Shown: positions 47,063-58,900, counted from the stretch's first letter. The stretch: DNA of 64,000 nt from Luteolibacter ambystomatis (GCF_018137965.1 NZ_CP073100.1:1302001-1366000); one strand, 5' to 3'. Notes: generated from the sequence alone by a model not told the origin. Numbers and translations: made by a program.

Positions 47063-47277
47063 ACGAGAGGTGGGGCCCTTCTACGGTTTGACTCGATTCA
47101 CATCGAGCGGCCTGCATCGTCTCCTCACTGTGAAGCGCCTCACTTTGGCGTATCTCTCTTGAGCAGATTATAAGCTTGCCCTGAGCTGGGATAAGGAAAA
47201 GGAGAGGTTCCAAGCTGATGGAAGGAACGGACCTAATGAGAAATCGCGATCTGGCAAGACGCAGATCGTTGTGATCC

Positions 47278-50196
47278 TCATGATCGGGATGAAGGCGGTG
47301 AGGGTGTGTCGACCACGGGGCGGAAGATTTCATCGTTGTCCGGCAGCATGGAGGAGGCCAGGCCCTGGAACCATTCCTTGAGCGAGGGGTCATTGACATT
47401 TCCTCCCAGAATCCGCGCGGTGAGGATGCTGGATGCCGCGGCCTCGCCGAGGGAGCGATAGGCTTCGAACTGGGCTTCATCGTAGATCTGGTCACCGGTG
47501 GTTTCGTGAGGGAAGGACGGGTGATCCCGCTTGTAGTCCATCACATACCCTTTGGCGTATCCCACCATGGCGAGCTTGATGTACAGAAGCCATCCCCATT
47601 CGGCATCATGCGACTTGCGTTTCGTCCGTTCCGCTTCCGTGCGGGGAGGGCTGTAGTCGATCTTTACCATGACGGCATAGGACCGGCTGTAGCCGTTGGC
47701 CTGGAGTTCGAGATCAGCGATGTCGTAGTGCATGGTAATGCCGAGATCGACCGCGGCATAGCGTTCGAGACGCATCAGATCCCGGCAACCCATGTCGGGC
47801 TCACAGCCGCCATCGACACAGACGATGAACTTGCAACGACGGCGGAGGAGTTCGTAGGCGGCAAGGTTCTCGATGTGTCCCCCGTCGGAAAGATTGAGGT
47901 AGGATTGTTTTTCATCCATCCGCACGGAGAACATTTCACGCAGCAGCCAGAAAGGACCGGGCCTGGGAGATTTCCCGGCCTTTTCAGATCCCCCAATGGG
48001 ATTCCTGAGCCAGTAGCCGAGGCGGACGTTTGCAAGGGTCATCGCCATCCGGTAGGTGGGCTTGGTTTGCCAACACATGTTGGAGGAGGCGGCGGCTCCG
48101 GAGATGGCCATGGCGGTTCCAAGATCCAACAGCGGATCGGCCTGCTCGAGGGCCTTGGTGGGGTAGTAACCGGAAACGGGACTGCCACAATGGTGCTGGC
48201 TGAAAACGAAGAAATCTCCGAGGCGGCCACGCAGTTCGCGTTCCTTGCTGGTGGGCAGGTTCAATGTCGCGTTGATGAGATGATAGGGAGTCGCGCAGGT
48301 GGAGGATAATTCCGAGAGCAGGACGAGCTCGCTGGCCGAGATTTCAGGCGGGGAACCGGGCGCGATTTGATTCCGGAGCAGGAAGCACTCGCAGAGTTTC
48401 TTGCGATAGTAGTGATGGGGGGAGTAGGTGTTCACATCGACGCCCCACCCTGCCCATGCAATCAGCACCGTGGTGGCGCTGGTGAAGCCCCATATCCAGC
48501 CGGTGGCGTGCGGACCGGATATCATGAGGGAAGTGATCATCCAATAGAGCCACAGATAGAGCAGGGGAAAGGCGACGATGGCGGAGAGTCTGAGGGCAAG
48601 GCCTTTCCAGCCGGAGAGCTTGAGCTTGGAGGCGAGGGTGCTGAGTCCGGCGAATCCGGTGATGCCGAAGACCAGGAGAACCGGTTCGAGCCGACTCTTG
48701 AATGATTTTGCATCGTTCAGCCAGTGATCGGAATTGATCCATTCATAGAAATGGAATCCGAGAGGGATGCTCCAGAGGATGAGGGCGACTGCCGTACAGC
48801 TGAAGAAGGCAACGACCCATCCCTCCCAATTCGGCAGACGTCCTGATTTCACCAACCGCGTTTTGATGACCGGGAAGATCAGCAGGGCAATCAGTAGGAG
48901 AGAGGCCGGAACCAGTAGAAGCCAGGTAGAACCCGTGCCCAAGTCGGGCATCCAACTGGTTCCGATCGGCTGTTGTCCTCCGCCCCAGAATCCGAGGTGA
49001 TAGAGCACCAGTGTCAGAAGGGCGGCGAGCAGGGGAATGGGCAGTAGGATTAGCAGATTGAAGAGAGCTCCTGCGAGAACGATGCCGATGCCTACTCCTC
49101 GTTCCGCAGGACTGCCATCCAGGAGGTAGGTGCTGTGGTTTCTCAGATGTCGTATGGCACGTGTCTCCGGTGGGTTGGCGGTGGTTGCATCCGTGGATGG
49201 AGGCGTGGTTGATGGCAGTGACGTTGCGGGATGCGGTGGGTGGACGGTGGTTTCATCCTTGGATGAAGGCCGGTCGAAAAGAGCTTCCACCCGTTTGGCA
49301 TAGTTGTCATCGGCGGGCTGGTTGTTGGCTGGGGCACTGGTTCCCAGATAGCTGCCCAGGAAAGCCCCGAAGTAGCCTCCCCCCGAAACGGTGGAGAGGT
49401 AGTCGAACTGGCCCAGCAGGCCGCGTTTGGCCAATACTTGGACGATGCCGAGAGCGAAGGTGGCGGACCTGATGCCTCCTCCGGAGAGAGCGAGCCCGCA
49501 GGCATCCATGATGGACGGTGTCTCTTCGTGGATGGGATGGCCGGGAGATTGCCTCGCCATGCGGAGCTTATGGATGGCTTTGGCTTCCGCGTCGTTGATA
49601 GCTTCTCTTGGCAGGCTTTTTTGGCTGGGATCTCCGGGAGACTCCCGCAGGAGAAACGGAATGCGGATGCCGGCTTTGATCGGCTTGCCCAAGGGCACCG
49701 GCTTGGGAATCATCCGTTGGCGCAGGGCCTCGAGATCTTGTGGCCAGGTCGCGCCCTCAGCCGGGGGCTGTCCTGTAGCCAGGCACTTCAATTCCTGAGC
49801 GTATAGAGTCAATTTTCCGCGAAGATCCTCCAGTTCCGTCCGGAAGTTCTTGCGTGTCCATTCGTCCGCGAACTCAAGGCGAGGTTCCCCCTTTTCATCG
49901 CGGACCGCATCTGAAGCGATCATCCAGCGATGCCACCGTGACGTGTAGCGGCGGACGGTTTCATTGATGATCTCCAGCGCCAGTTTCTCAAACCCGGTGG
50001 CGAGTGGATAGTGAGTCAATAGATCCCGGGTCGTGGCAAAGAGACTGACGATGCTCTTGACCGCGGTTTCCTCATCTCCGGAACATTGGTGGAGGGATTG
50101 AACGGCAATACGGGTTTCAAGCTGTACCCACAGGGCATGGGCGGCTTCTTTTTCCTGGGAAGCCTTGTCCAGAGTGGAGGTGGGAGAGGGGGGCAT
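47278..50196 (-). CDS. Patatin-like phospholipase with a membrane domain inserted in the catalytic fold
   Basis: A 972-residue protein. The oxyanion element LALSGGGIRSATFALG lies near 238, the nucleophile elbow STVSGGGYFG near 267, and the catalytic aspartate in LSDGGHIENLAAYEL near 769. About six membrane helices lie between the serine and aspartate parts (for example IGIVLAGALFNLLILLPIPL and LSAIVAFPLLYLWLYWMITS). The catalytic halves must therefore meet across or beside the membrane domain. The reaction is inferred to be hydrolysis of membrane lipid acyl chains. A paralogous domain with the same plan forms the C-terminus of the fusion protein at 55937. The N-terminal 200 residues are unassigned. 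Confidence 0.85.
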   Translation of the reverse strand: MPPSPTSTLDKASQEKEAAHALWVQLETRIAVQSLHQCSGDEETAVKSIVSLFATTRDLLTHYPLATGFEKLALEIINETVRRYTSRWHRWMIASDAVRDEKGEPRLEFADEWTRKNFRTELEDLRGKLTLYAQELKCLATGQPPAEGATWPQDLEALRQRMIPKPVPLGKPIKAGIRIPFLLRESPGDPSQKSLPREAINDAEAKAIHKLRMARQSPGHPIHEETPSIMDACGLALSGGGIRSATFALGIVQVLAKRGLLGQFDYLSTVSGGGYFGAFLGSYLGTSAPANNQPADDNYAKRVEALFDRPSSKDETTVHPPHPATSLPSTTPPSTDATTANPPETRAIRHLRNHSTYLLDGSPAERGVGIGIVLAGALFNLLILLPIPLLAALLTLVLYHLGFWGGGQQPIGTSWMPDLGTGSTWLLLVPASLLLIALLIFPVIKTRLVKSGRLPNWEGWVVAFFSCTAVALILWSIPLGFHFYEWINSDHWLNDAKSFKSRLEPVLLVFGITGFAGLSTLASKLKLSGWKGLALRLSAIVAFPLLYLWLYWMITSLMISGPHATGWIWGFTSATTVLIAWAGWGVDVNTYSPHHYYRKKLCECFLLRNQIAPGSPPEISASELVLLSELSSTCATPYHLINATLNLPTSKERELRGRLGDFFVFSQHHCGSPVSGYYPTKALEQADPLLDLGTAMAISGAAASSNMCWQTKPTYRMAMTLANVRLGYWLRNPIGGSEKAGKSPRPGPFWLLREMFSVRMDEKQSYLNLSDGGHIENLAAYELLRRRCKFIVCVDGGCEPDMGCRDLMRLERYAAVDLGITMHYDIADLELQANGYSRSYAVMVKIDYSPPRTEAERTKRKSHDAEWGWLLYIKLAMVGYAKGYVMDYKRDHPSFPHETTGDQIYDEAQFEAYRSLGEAAASSILTARILGGNVNDPSLKEWFQGLASSMLPDNDEIFRPVVDTPSPPSSRS

Positions 50197-50240
50197 GAGG
50201 TCTTGCGTGAAGGAATGTCAGGAAGGAAACCGGGGGGGGA

Positions 50241-51941
50241 TCAGAGCTTCCGACGGAGGTAGCGCTCCGCATTCAGGTGGAAGTAATCAGCGTAGTGGAT
50301 TCTGAGGCTGTCATGGAGGAACGCTTCCTGGGTGGCTTTCAGAACGGCGGCGGGCGCGCCCGGATCAGGCAGTGGCCAATCCGATCCATAGAGAAGTTTC
50401 TTCCCGAACGGGTGGGGCGTCTTTTCCGATTGGGTAAACAGGGTGGCCAGTTGATTCACGAAATACGCCCGGCGGTTGGCATCGAGGAGCTCTTCACCAC
50501 TCGTGACTTCACAGTAAACATTCGGATATTGGCAGCACAGTTCATAGACCATGCGACCCCAATCGGAATGCTTGCCGCAACCGAACCAATAATCACCTCC
50601 ACCGGCATGGGCGAGACAGAGCCGCAGACGGCATGGAGAACCATCCGGTTCCGGGTGGCTTTCGAGAAATTGCTTCCAGTAGAGAGGATTGGCATTGGCG
50701 ACGCCATAGCCCTTGCGGGCTTCGAACTCGCCGTATCCGGAATGCGTGAACACGGGGACATCCCGTGAGATGCACCAGAGCAGCAACTCCTCGAGTTCCT
50801 TGTCCAAGGCCGCGCCACCGGTGGTGCCGCCAATGTGACCGTACCGGGCGGTCCACTGGTTGGCCGGATGGCGGGTGAAAAGCGGGGTCGGTTTCTTTTC
50901 GATCTGGTTTCCGGAAGCACGGTAGCCGGAAGGAGGATAGACTTTCACTCCGGCGGCTCCGTGTTTGGTGATGGCGTCCTTGACCAGTTTCAATGCATCC
51001 CCCGGGCGACCGCCCTGCCAGTAATCCCGGTAGGGATTGTAGGCGACGAAATACGTGGCACCACTGGTCCGCAACTGGGTGAATGTCCGGGTGCGTTGGA
51101 TCTGCTGGTTGCGGAAATCGAGCAATTCCTTGGAATCCGGAGTCTGGTCATACACCGGTGCCAGATCCATCATGTGCGAGACGATGCGGATCTTGCCCGC
51201 GGAGGGTGCGCCCGCGTGGAGCTGGCGATAGAGGTCCACAAGCCGGGCATCGTCCTGCGTGAGGACCCAGAGGAAATGCAGGGTTGCCTTGATGCCCGAG
51301 TCGACGTCCGGATTTTCTCCACGCCTTTGCAGATGATCCTCCATGCCCATCATCCTGGCGGTGGCTTTGACAGCCTGTTTCTCGGCGAAGGTAAGAGTGG
51401 GCACCATGGCATCGACCCGTTGCAACTGCTCTCCGGGATTCAGTTGGGGATTCCACGCTCCATGGGCGACGGCTTTGTCCAGAATGCTGGTGAAAACCCC
51501 GCACGCGAGGCTCTTGCGAATTCCCGCGGCTTGTTGTGGATGAAGATTGGTGCGCTTGATGCCTGGGGAGCCGGGAATCGGAGAGAGTGCCGCACGCGAT
51601 GCGATATCCTCTGCGATGATCTTGGCGCAATAGTCTGAAATCAACCATGTCCAGGGGGCGGCGGCGTCACGCTTGCCCAGGATGATGCCGCGTAGCGGAA
51701 GATAGCGCGCATTGAAGGTATGAACGTGAACGTCCACCACCGGCGTGCTCCGGGCCAGGGAGGAGTTGGTGGCGGAGATGCCCCGCAATTCCCCGGCGAT
51801 TTTCAGTGTTTGCGGAGTAGGGGCTATGCAGGAGTCCTGTCTGCATGAAGAGAGGGTGGACATCAGGACCGTGCCGGTAAGTGCGCTGGTGAGCGATCGG
51901 GCGGAAGAGATGAGGCGGTTGTTTTTGGGGGAAGGTTTCAT
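50241..51941 (-). CDS. Exported amidohydrolase-family lipoprotein
   Basis: From ATG 51941 the protein has 566 residues with a signal and lipobox (LTGTVLMSTLSSC). The hydrolase domain opens with VVDVHVHTFNARYLPL, whose HxH is the first metal site of the amidohydrolase-2 class. FTHSGYGEF and CLAHAGGGDYW supply further histidines, and LLYGSDWPLPDPG the closing aspartate. The substrate is unknown. It lies 44 bases upstream of the patatin gene on the same strand and is probably co-transcribed with it. An in-frame start at 52010 would only lengthen the leader. Confidence 0.8.
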   Translation of the reverse strand: MKPSPKNNRLISSARSLTSALTGTVLMSTLSSCRQDSCIAPTPQTLKIAGELRGISATNSSLARSTPVVDVHVHTFNARYLPLRGIILGKRDAAAPWTWLISDYCAKIIAEDIASRAALSPIPGSPGIKRTNLHPQQAAGIRKSLACGVFTSILDKAVAHGAWNPQLNPGEQLQRVDAMVPTLTFAEKQAVKATARMMGMEDHLQRRGENPDVDSGIKATLHFLWVLTQDDARLVDLYRQLHAGAPSAGKIRIVSHMMDLAPVYDQTPDSKELLDFRNQQIQRTRTFTQLRTSGATYFVAYNPYRDYWQGGRPGDALKLVKDAITKHGAAGVKVYPPSGYRASGNQIEKKPTPLFTRHPANQWTARYGHIGGTTGGAALDKELEELLLWCISRDVPVFTHSGYGEFEARKGYGVANANPLYWKQFLESHPEPDGSPCRLRLCLAHAGGGDYWFGCGKHSDWGRMVYELCCQYPNVYCEVTSGEELLDANRRAYFVNQLATLFTQSEKTPHPFGKKLLYGSDWPLPDPGAPAAVLKATQEAFLHDSLRIHYADYFHLNAERYLRRKL

Positions 51942-52334
51942 GCTTTTGGAGATGTTGGTGGAACAGGATGAAGGAATTGGGAGGGGCTGTCCCCGCATCA
52001 CGCCAGCCATGATGTCATGGGTTTTGCCTATTCAGGAATCCGCCGGGCCAGCGTGGGGAAGGGGAGGATGTGCGCACGGTTGGCTCGCGAATTGCCTTAA
52101 ATAACAGATCAATGAGTCGTCTTATCATCAAGACAAAATCATTATTTGCTGGGAGAGGTCGTGAGTTTTGCGTGTTGGATCGGATGCATGTTGGAATATG
52201 TTTGCCAAGCGCGGTCATGTTGATCATGTTCGGGTTAAAATTGTCGGTGTGGATGCCACGTAAGGTTGTGTTCAATATATCTAACAAAACCTGACAATAT
52301 TATGAGAGTTGCCGTCATCGAAAATGCGTTTGCC
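51942..52334. other. Divergent, AT-richer intergenic region
   Basis: This gap separates the amidohydrolase/patatin pair from the cytochrome/GMC operon and is visibly richer in A and T than its surroundings. A small hairpin GTCTT-N6-AAGAC lies near 52115. Promoters for both directions are expected here, but I cannot name exact boxes. In-frame starts for the cytochrome gene exist at 52266 and 52302. Confidence 0.5.
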
Positions 52335-55300
52335 ATGAAGCGCTTGCGGCTCCGGATTGCTTCGGTTTGGGGGCTTTCGGCTTTGGTTTTGAGCACTTTG
52401 CTGGTTCTCCCGATCAGCTCCCCGGCGGCGACACCACCTGGCGGCGCAGCCGGGGAAGCGCCCGAGCAAGCCATGCCTCCGGTGGATCCCCGGAACTATC
52501 CGGCAGGGACGGATCCCACCGCGCAACTTGACGAGCTGACTGCCGGCCGGACATTGCGGGGGACACCAATCACGAAGAGGACGGCGGAGGATTTCAAGGC
52601 GGAGTCCAGGGATGTTTTCTGGCAGATGGATCAGGTGGCGTCCGGACCCCGGGGGACATTGCAGCCGTTGGACTTCGATGCCGATGGCAACGGGCGTGTC
52701 TCCTCGGACGGCATCCCCGGAAAGGCTGAGATCGATGCGATCCGCGGCCGCAACACATGGATACTATGGGGGGCGGGAAATGAGACCTTCTGGGGATGGT
52801 TGCAGGAGCAGGGATACGGTTTGAACGATTTCCTGATCCTGATGGACGGGCGCCGGAGGGATACCCGCTTTCACGATGCGGGTTTGATCAATCAACCGGG
52901 GTTCAGGAAGAACGACGGGCACAGGGAGAAGCGGGTGCTGGGATTGTATCTGGATGTTCCGGATCCCGGTGGCACGAAGCTGACGGTGCCGGTACTCGAT
53001 CCCCATACGCGCCAGGTCGTGGGAAGCAAGGCCATCGGCGCATACTCCACCGACTATCCCGGAGTGGAGACACGTCTGCCCTTTGAACCGGGTCAGGACA
53101 AACAGGCACAGGCGATGCTGAAGGAGGTGGAGGAGTGGTTGGCGAGCGCGGATGACGGCGTGAACCCGCTGGTTTATGGTTATCCCAGCGGCATCGTGGG
53201 ACTGCGGCTGATGCTCAATCCCGATTTTTTTGGCAACACGGTGGAGGCGAAGGAGGCCCGGGAGTATTGGGATCGCCGCGTCATCACCCAGCAGCCTTCG
53301 GATTACTACGAGGATTCGACCGTGCATGCGGATCCCCGTTTGGTCCGTCCGTTCCGCCCGAGCATGTCGTGCGGGTTTTGCCATGTTGGACCGCATCCAT
53401 TGAATCCGCCCGCGGATCCGGAGAATCCGGGTTGGGAGAATCTATCCTCCATCGTGGGAAACCAATATTGGAGGCCGCAAGAGGCCTTCGGCAACCTGTT
53501 GGACAAGGGGGCGTTCAAGGACAAAAGCCACTTTCTCTATCACTTCCTCAAAAGCCAGCCTCCGGGGACGATCGATACCTCGTTGGTCAGCACGGATCAC
53601 ATCAACAATCCGAATACCATCAATGCCATCTTCGACGTTCCGGCACGTTTCGCGAGAGCGGCGGCGAACACGACGGAGCGCCAGAGTGCGGCGAATCTCC
53701 TGATACCGAGCATCGAGGATGTGCCGGGGGCCGACCGGCGCCATTTCCCGCGGGTGCTGTTGGATGGATCCGACAGTTGTGGTGGATTCGCGGCCTTCAT
53801 CCGCGTGCCTCTCAACATCGGCACCTACTCCGAGGAATGGGCGAAGTGTCACAATCCGATCGTGGGCTACCGTCCGCAAATGCCGTTCCGCGTTTCTTCA
53901 TCCCAAAGGAATTCGGTGTTCTGGCAGGTGAACGAACGATACCGCGTTCCGTATCTGGCTGCGTTTTTCACCTTCAAGACGTCTGCCCGCTCCTTGAAAG
54001 GGGGAGGCATGCTGCCGGCGCAAAACGCCACCGCGGCCATGAAGTTGTACGATGCGAAGGCGACGGTGGGTGCCGGGGCAGCGGCTTCTCCGGATGACGG
54101 CAAGGCGGGAGCGCAGGACGTGGGGCGGCGTGAGCTTGAAAAGAACAGCGATCTCGACCGGTTGAGGGGACGGCGGGTTTTCCTGAAGAACTGCGCGATC
54201 TGCCATTCCAGCAAGCAGCCCGGGGATTTCAGGTTGTCCTTCGAAACCACGGAACCGGAGGGCGGATGGAAAGGATATACGGTCGGCGCGCAGGCTCCGG
54301 CCCACTACAAGCTGCCGATGTCGTTCCAGTCCTGGAGCGACTTCAAGGCGAGTCCGGCGTATGCGGACTACGTAAGGCGGATCACCGAGATAGCTTCACG
54401 GGGGATGACGGCCGATCAAGTCCGTGCGGGTTTCAAGCTAGGGGTCGAGGATGATCCGTTTCTGGTGGATAATTTCATGTCCTCCGAGATCCGGATTCCG
54501 ATCACCCTGGTAGGCACGAATTCCGCGCGGGCGGTTGCCACCAATGCGATGGCAGGCCATGTGTGGGACAATTTTTCATCGGAGGATTACAAGCATCTTC
54601 CGGCTGTTGGGAAAGTGACCGTCTTCGATCCTTGCAATGAAGCGCACGGCTTTCGTTCCTACGCGCCTCCCTCCGGAGGTCCCGGCTACTACCGGCCGCC
54701 CACGTTGCTGAGCTTGTGGAGCACCGCTCCCTATCTGCACAACAATACCGTGGGAGGTTTCTATCCAACTCGGGACCCGGCCAAGGTCTCCAATCCCACA
54801 ACGGTGGAAGCCCGCTTGGACGCCTTCGGAGATGGCATCCGGAAGATTCTCTGGAAGGACAAGCGGCCGCTGGAATCAGTGGTGGAGGGTGTGACGTTCG
54901 AACCACGGCCGGGAGACCTCCGGGGCAGGGCGAAATCCGCGGCGGCTGATCCGGGATATATCTATCGGTTGCCAACGGAGTCCTATATCGTTTTCCAAGC
55001 CCCCTTTATCCGACCATTGGTCGAGGGAGTTACGGGACCCGTCTGGTTTGGTGTTGTGAGCATATGGCTGTGGGTTCTGCTGCTTGCGGTATGGGTGGTG
55101 GCGTTCTTTTATGGCAAGTCGAGGCATGTGGGAGTGCTGTTGATCGTGATGGCGCTCATGTCGGCGGCGTTCTTGTTGCTGACAGGGATCGGCCAGATGA
55201 CGGGCACCGCGGTGGGGGCCTTGGTGGTGGCTGCGACTGGTTTGCTCGAAATGCCGGCCTGGGTGTTGTGGTGTGCGGTGGGGGTGCTGGCCTTGTTGGG

Positions 55301-55913
55301 TGTTGTATTCCTCTATTTCCGCCCGAACGCGCGGGTGCTGGCCATTTTCTTCATCGTGGTAATGGTGGCGGCACTGGTCGGAGTGGTGGTGCTCCAGATC
55401 CGGAAAGGTGGAGCAGGCGCTTCCCATGGCTGGTTGGTGGGCGCGGCCATGCTGCTTCTGGTGGTCTTCGCCACCAGTCTCTTCCTGATCCGGAAACGGG
55501 ATGATCGTGCGGTGAAGGCGGTCTTCGCGGCGCTCGCCTGCCTGACCGCGCTGATCGCGGTGGTGCTGAACGGCTACATTGCCGGGCGCTTCGGACCCAT
55601 CCGGGTGGGCCCGATTCCCGAGGGCACTCCGGTGAACTTGTTGATGAACCTGGACCCGGAAAAAGGGCCTGCCACGGCCAGAGGAGTCGTGGCGATGGTG
55701 CGGGCGAGCCAGGAGATTCGGAAAAGAAATCTGAAAGGTGACGAGGCTTGTATGCTCTTCGAGAGACTGGCGGGAGAACCCCTGATGGAGGCAAGCAGGT
55801 GCCCGGACTTCGTCCTCGATCGTGGTCACTTGTTCGGGGAGGTGCTCGATCCCGATCCCTTGAAGAACAATCAGGCCAAGGAGGATCTCATTTCATTTCT
55901 CAAGACTCTCTGA
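52335..55913 (+). CDS. Dihaem c-type cytochrome with C-terminal membrane domain
   Basis: From ATG 52335 the protein has 1192 residues with a signal peptide (VWGLSALVLSTLLVLPISSP). Two haem-binding CxxCH motifs are visible: CGFCH at 346-350 and CAICH at 620-624. The large soluble part includes TLLSLWSTAPYLHNNTVGGF, typical of cytochrome-c peroxidase and oxidase-like dihaem proteins. From about 895 to 1085 there are five or six membrane helices, then a short C-terminal domain. It is probably an exported electron carrier fixed to the membrane. The GMC oxidoreductase gene follows 23 bases later, so transfer of electrons from that flavoenzyme is the natural inference. Confidence 0.8.
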   Translation: MKRLRLRIASVWGLSALVLSTLLVLPISSPAATPPGGAAGEAPEQAMPPVDPRNYPAGTDPTAQLDELTAGRTLRGTPITKRTAEDFKAESRDVFWQMDQVASGPRGTLQPLDFDADGNGRVSSDGIPGKAEIDAIRGRNTWILWGAGNETFWGWLQEQGYGLNDFLILMDGRRRDTRFHDAGLINQPGFRKNDGHREKRVLGLYLDVPDPGGTKLTVPVLDPHTRQVVGSKAIGAYSTDYPGVETRLPFEPGQDKQAQAMLKEVEEWLASADDGVNPLVYGYPSGIVGLRLMLNPDFFGNTVEAKEAREYWDRRVITQQPSDYYEDSTVHADPRLVRPFRPSMSCGFCHVGPHPLNPPADPENPGWENLSSIVGNQYWRPQEAFGNLLDKGAFKDKSHFLYHFLKSQPPGTIDTSLVSTDHINNPNTINAIFDVPARFARAAANTTERQSAANLLIPSIEDVPGADRRHFPRVLLDGSDSCGGFAAFIRVPLNIGTYSEEWAKCHNPIVGYRPQMPFRVSSSQRNSVFWQVNERYRVPYLAAFFTFKTSARSLKGGGMLPAQNATAAMKLYDAKATVGAGAAASPDDGKAGAQDVGRRELEKNSDLDRLRGRRVFLKNCAICHSSKQPGDFRLSFETTEPEGGWKGYTVGAQAPAHYKLPMSFQSWSDFKASPAYADYVRRITEIASRGMTADQVRAGFKLGVEDDPFLVDNFMSSEIRIPITLVGTNSARAVATNAMAGHVWDNFSSEDYKHLPAVGKVTVFDPCNEAHGFRSYAPPSGGPGYYRPPTLLSLWSTAPYLHNNTVGGFYPTRDPAKVSNPTTVEARLDAFGDGIRKILWKDKRPLESVVEGVTFEPRPGDLRGRAKSAAADPGYIYRLPTESYIVFQAPFIRPLVEGVTGPVWFGVVSIWLWVLLLAVWVVAFFYGKSRHVGVLLIVMALMSAAFLLLTGIGQMTGTAVGALVVAATGLLEMPAWVLWCAVGVLALLGVVFLYFRPNARVLAIFFIVVMVAALVGVVVLQIRKGGAGASHGWLVGAAMLLLVVFATSLFLIRKRDDRAVKAVFAALACLTALIAVVLNGYIAGRFGPIRVGPIPEGTPVNLLMNLDPEKGPATARGVVAMVRASQEIRKRNLKGDEACMLFERLAGEPLMEASRCPDFVLDRGHLFGEVLDPDPLKNNQAKEDLISFLKTL

Positions 55914-55936
55914 ATCCCCCCAGCAATCTCACAGCC

Positions 55937-58900
55937 ATGAATCAGGAGACCGATCAGGAGATGGATGTCGCCAAGGCGGGAGAGCCCGGTGAGTCGCCGT
56001 TCGACTACATCATCGTCGGATCGGGTGCGGGAGGCGGTCCGCTTGCTGCCCGGCTGGCATTGGGCGGAAAGCAGGTGCTGGTATTGGAGTCGGGAGGCGA
56101 TCCGCACACCGCAAGCGGATCTCCGATCTTTCCCCGGAGCTGGCCGGGTGAAGTTCATTCCGTGCCCGGCTATCATGGGGCCGCCACGGAAGATCCGGAC
56201 ATGGCGTGGATGTTCTCGGTGCGCCACTACGAGGATGACGCGACCCAGCAAAAGGATCATAAGTATAACAAAGCCACCGATCCCAATGGCAAACCCGGAA
56301 CTCCGGTTCCGGATCGATTTCTAGATCCGGAAGAGGGGCGTGCGCGAGAAGCGGATCCGGTCAAACGCGGCATTTTCTATCCGCGGAGTGCGGGCATCGG
56401 AGGGTGTACGGGGCATCACGCGATGATCATGATCGCTCCGAACGACCGGGACTGGAATGCGATCGCCGACCTGACCGGGGATGATTCGTGGCGTGCCGGC
56501 CAGATGCAGGGCTACTTTGCGAAGCTGGAGCATTGTCTGTATGTCTCCACTTATCACAAGGCGCTCCGGAAACTCCTCGGGCTGATATACGTGGCGTGGC
56601 AGAAGGTGGCGTTTGTCATCGATCCGCGTACGGCGCTCGATGAAGGCGGCCACGGAAAGAGCGGATGGTTGCCAACCAGTTTCATTGACCCGGATTTGGT
56701 CGAAGGCATCGCCAAGAAGGACAAGGAGTTCTTCAACATCCTGGCTCGCACGGCGATCAGTGTGCTGCACGGCAGCAATCCGCTGTTGATGATGTTGAAG
56801 AAGGCGTTGTTCCAGGCCCGGGTGATCCAGTACCTGGACCCCAATGACCGGAATACCCGCCGGACGAAACCGGAGGGCGTGTTCCTGATCCCGGTGGGCA
56901 TCGCTCCGCCGCCGGAAGAGGCTTGGCCGACGAGCATGGGCAAGGGGTCTCCGCAGCGGATAGGCGTCCGTGAGTTTTTGATGCGGACACAGGACGAACT
57001 CAACAGGAGAGCGGCGCAAGGGGAGGCATGTGGCAGATTGGTGATCGTCCCGGAAGTTCACGTCAAGCGGGTGATCTTTGATAGCTCGTTTGCGGGCGGG
57101 CCTCCGCGGGCGATCGGGGTGGAGGCGGTGAAGGGCAAATATTTGTACAAGGCGAGTCCGCTTTTCTCCAATCCTCCCGCTGGAAGTGAGGTGAGCTATT
57201 TTACAAAAGCGGGAGGAGAGGTGGTGCTGTCAGGAGGGGCTTTCAACACTCCGCAGCTGCTGATGTTGAGCGGCGTGGGTTGTGTGGAGGATCTCCAGAA
57301 ATTCGGAATCGAAGGACCCCGCGATCGGGACGGGAAGGCGGTGGCTGAAATCGTGGACCTTCAGGGGGTGGGACGCAACCTGCAGGACCGGTATGAGGTG
57401 AGCATCGTCAGCGAGATGGCGCGTGATTTCGAAACGCTCCGCACCGTTAGCTTTTGTCCAGGCGATGACAACGATCATGCGGCGAAGCTCTGGCGTGAGG
57501 GCAAGGGCGGACTGTACGGCACCAATGGCGGAGCTTTGGCGGTCATGCGCAGATCTTCCGTGCTCGGAGAGGATCAGCCGGAACCGGACACATTCACCTT
57601 CGGTGCTCCGGCGGCGTTCCGCGGCTACTATTGGAACTGGTCCCGCGAGCTATTGCGGCGGGACATCGGCGGTTCAGGGGACGAGCGCAAGTTGTGGACC
57701 TGGGTGATCCTGAAGGCCTACACGGACAACAACGGTGGCACGGTGAGGCTGTGCTCCAACAGCTCCTTCGATGCGCCGGAGATTTGTTTCCATTCCTTTC
57801 TGGAAGGTCCTTCGGAACAGGGGGCAATGAACGACACGAAGGCGCTGGTGGATACGGTCAGATTCTTCCGCCAGATCAATGCGCGCAATCCGGAACAATT
57901 CATCAACGAGATCCAGCCTGGCAGTCGGATTCAGGATGACAGTCCAGAGATGGATGAGTGGGTGAGGACCCAGGCATGGGGACATCATGCCTGCGGAACA
58001 TGCCGGATAGGTTCGGACCCCTGGCGCCGCGATACCGGAGCCCTGATTGACAAGGGCGCCGTACTCGACAGCAAGTTCCGCGTCCATGGTGTGGAGAACT
58101 TGAGAGTGGTGGATGCTTCGGTGTTTCCGAGCATTCCCGGCTACTTCATTCTGGCACCCCTGCTGATGGTCAGTGAAAAGGCGGCTGATACGCTGCTGCG
58201 CGACGATCTTGAGACGATCTACCCGCAAGCCCTGCGGGAAGCGGAGTGGAAGGCCATTCGGAAAAGGAGGACGAAAGCCCGGGCCGGAGACCGGGCTGCA
58301 GCGGCGAAGTCCGGCGGGGCGTGGGAAGATCGGCCGAAAGACATCGTGGGCATGGCGTTGTCCGGAGGAGGTATCCGGAGCGCCACGTTTTCCCTGGGAA
58401 TCCTGCAGGCCATGGCGAAGCGGGACGGCCTGCGCCATGTGGACATGATCTCAACGGTGTCCGGTGGAGGTTATGTCGGAGGATTCATCGGCCGCCTCTT
58501 CACCCGACCGATGGTGACCGCTGCCGCTGATCCCGCGGGCAGGGTGCAGGATATCCTCAAGACGCCGTCAGGTCCGATGGCATGGCTGAGAAATCATGCC
58601 AACTATATCGCGGGGTCCGGCATGGAGGATCTGAAGATGAACCTCGGAGTCTATTTCAGGAATGTGCTGACGGTTCATCTGGTGATCGGCTCGCTGATCT
58701 TCGCCTTGTTCAGTGTGCTGCGGATTGTGGCGGATGAATTGCCGTTTCCCACCGCCGGGCTTTCACTGGCGGGCCTGCCGGTTTCGGGTTGGTGGTGGCT
58801 GGCAGCGGGCATATTGGAGCTTGCGGTGTTGCCGCTTCTGCTGGGTTACTGGCTTGCTCCGAAAAGCGGCGCGTCGCGGCCTTATCCCTTTTTCGCACTG

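Noticed and set aside
54876..55829. 317-residue open frame antisense to the cytochrome gene
   Set aside because: Its composition (His, Gln and Arg rich) is that of a shadow frame, and the sense strand has clear haem motifs and membrane helices.
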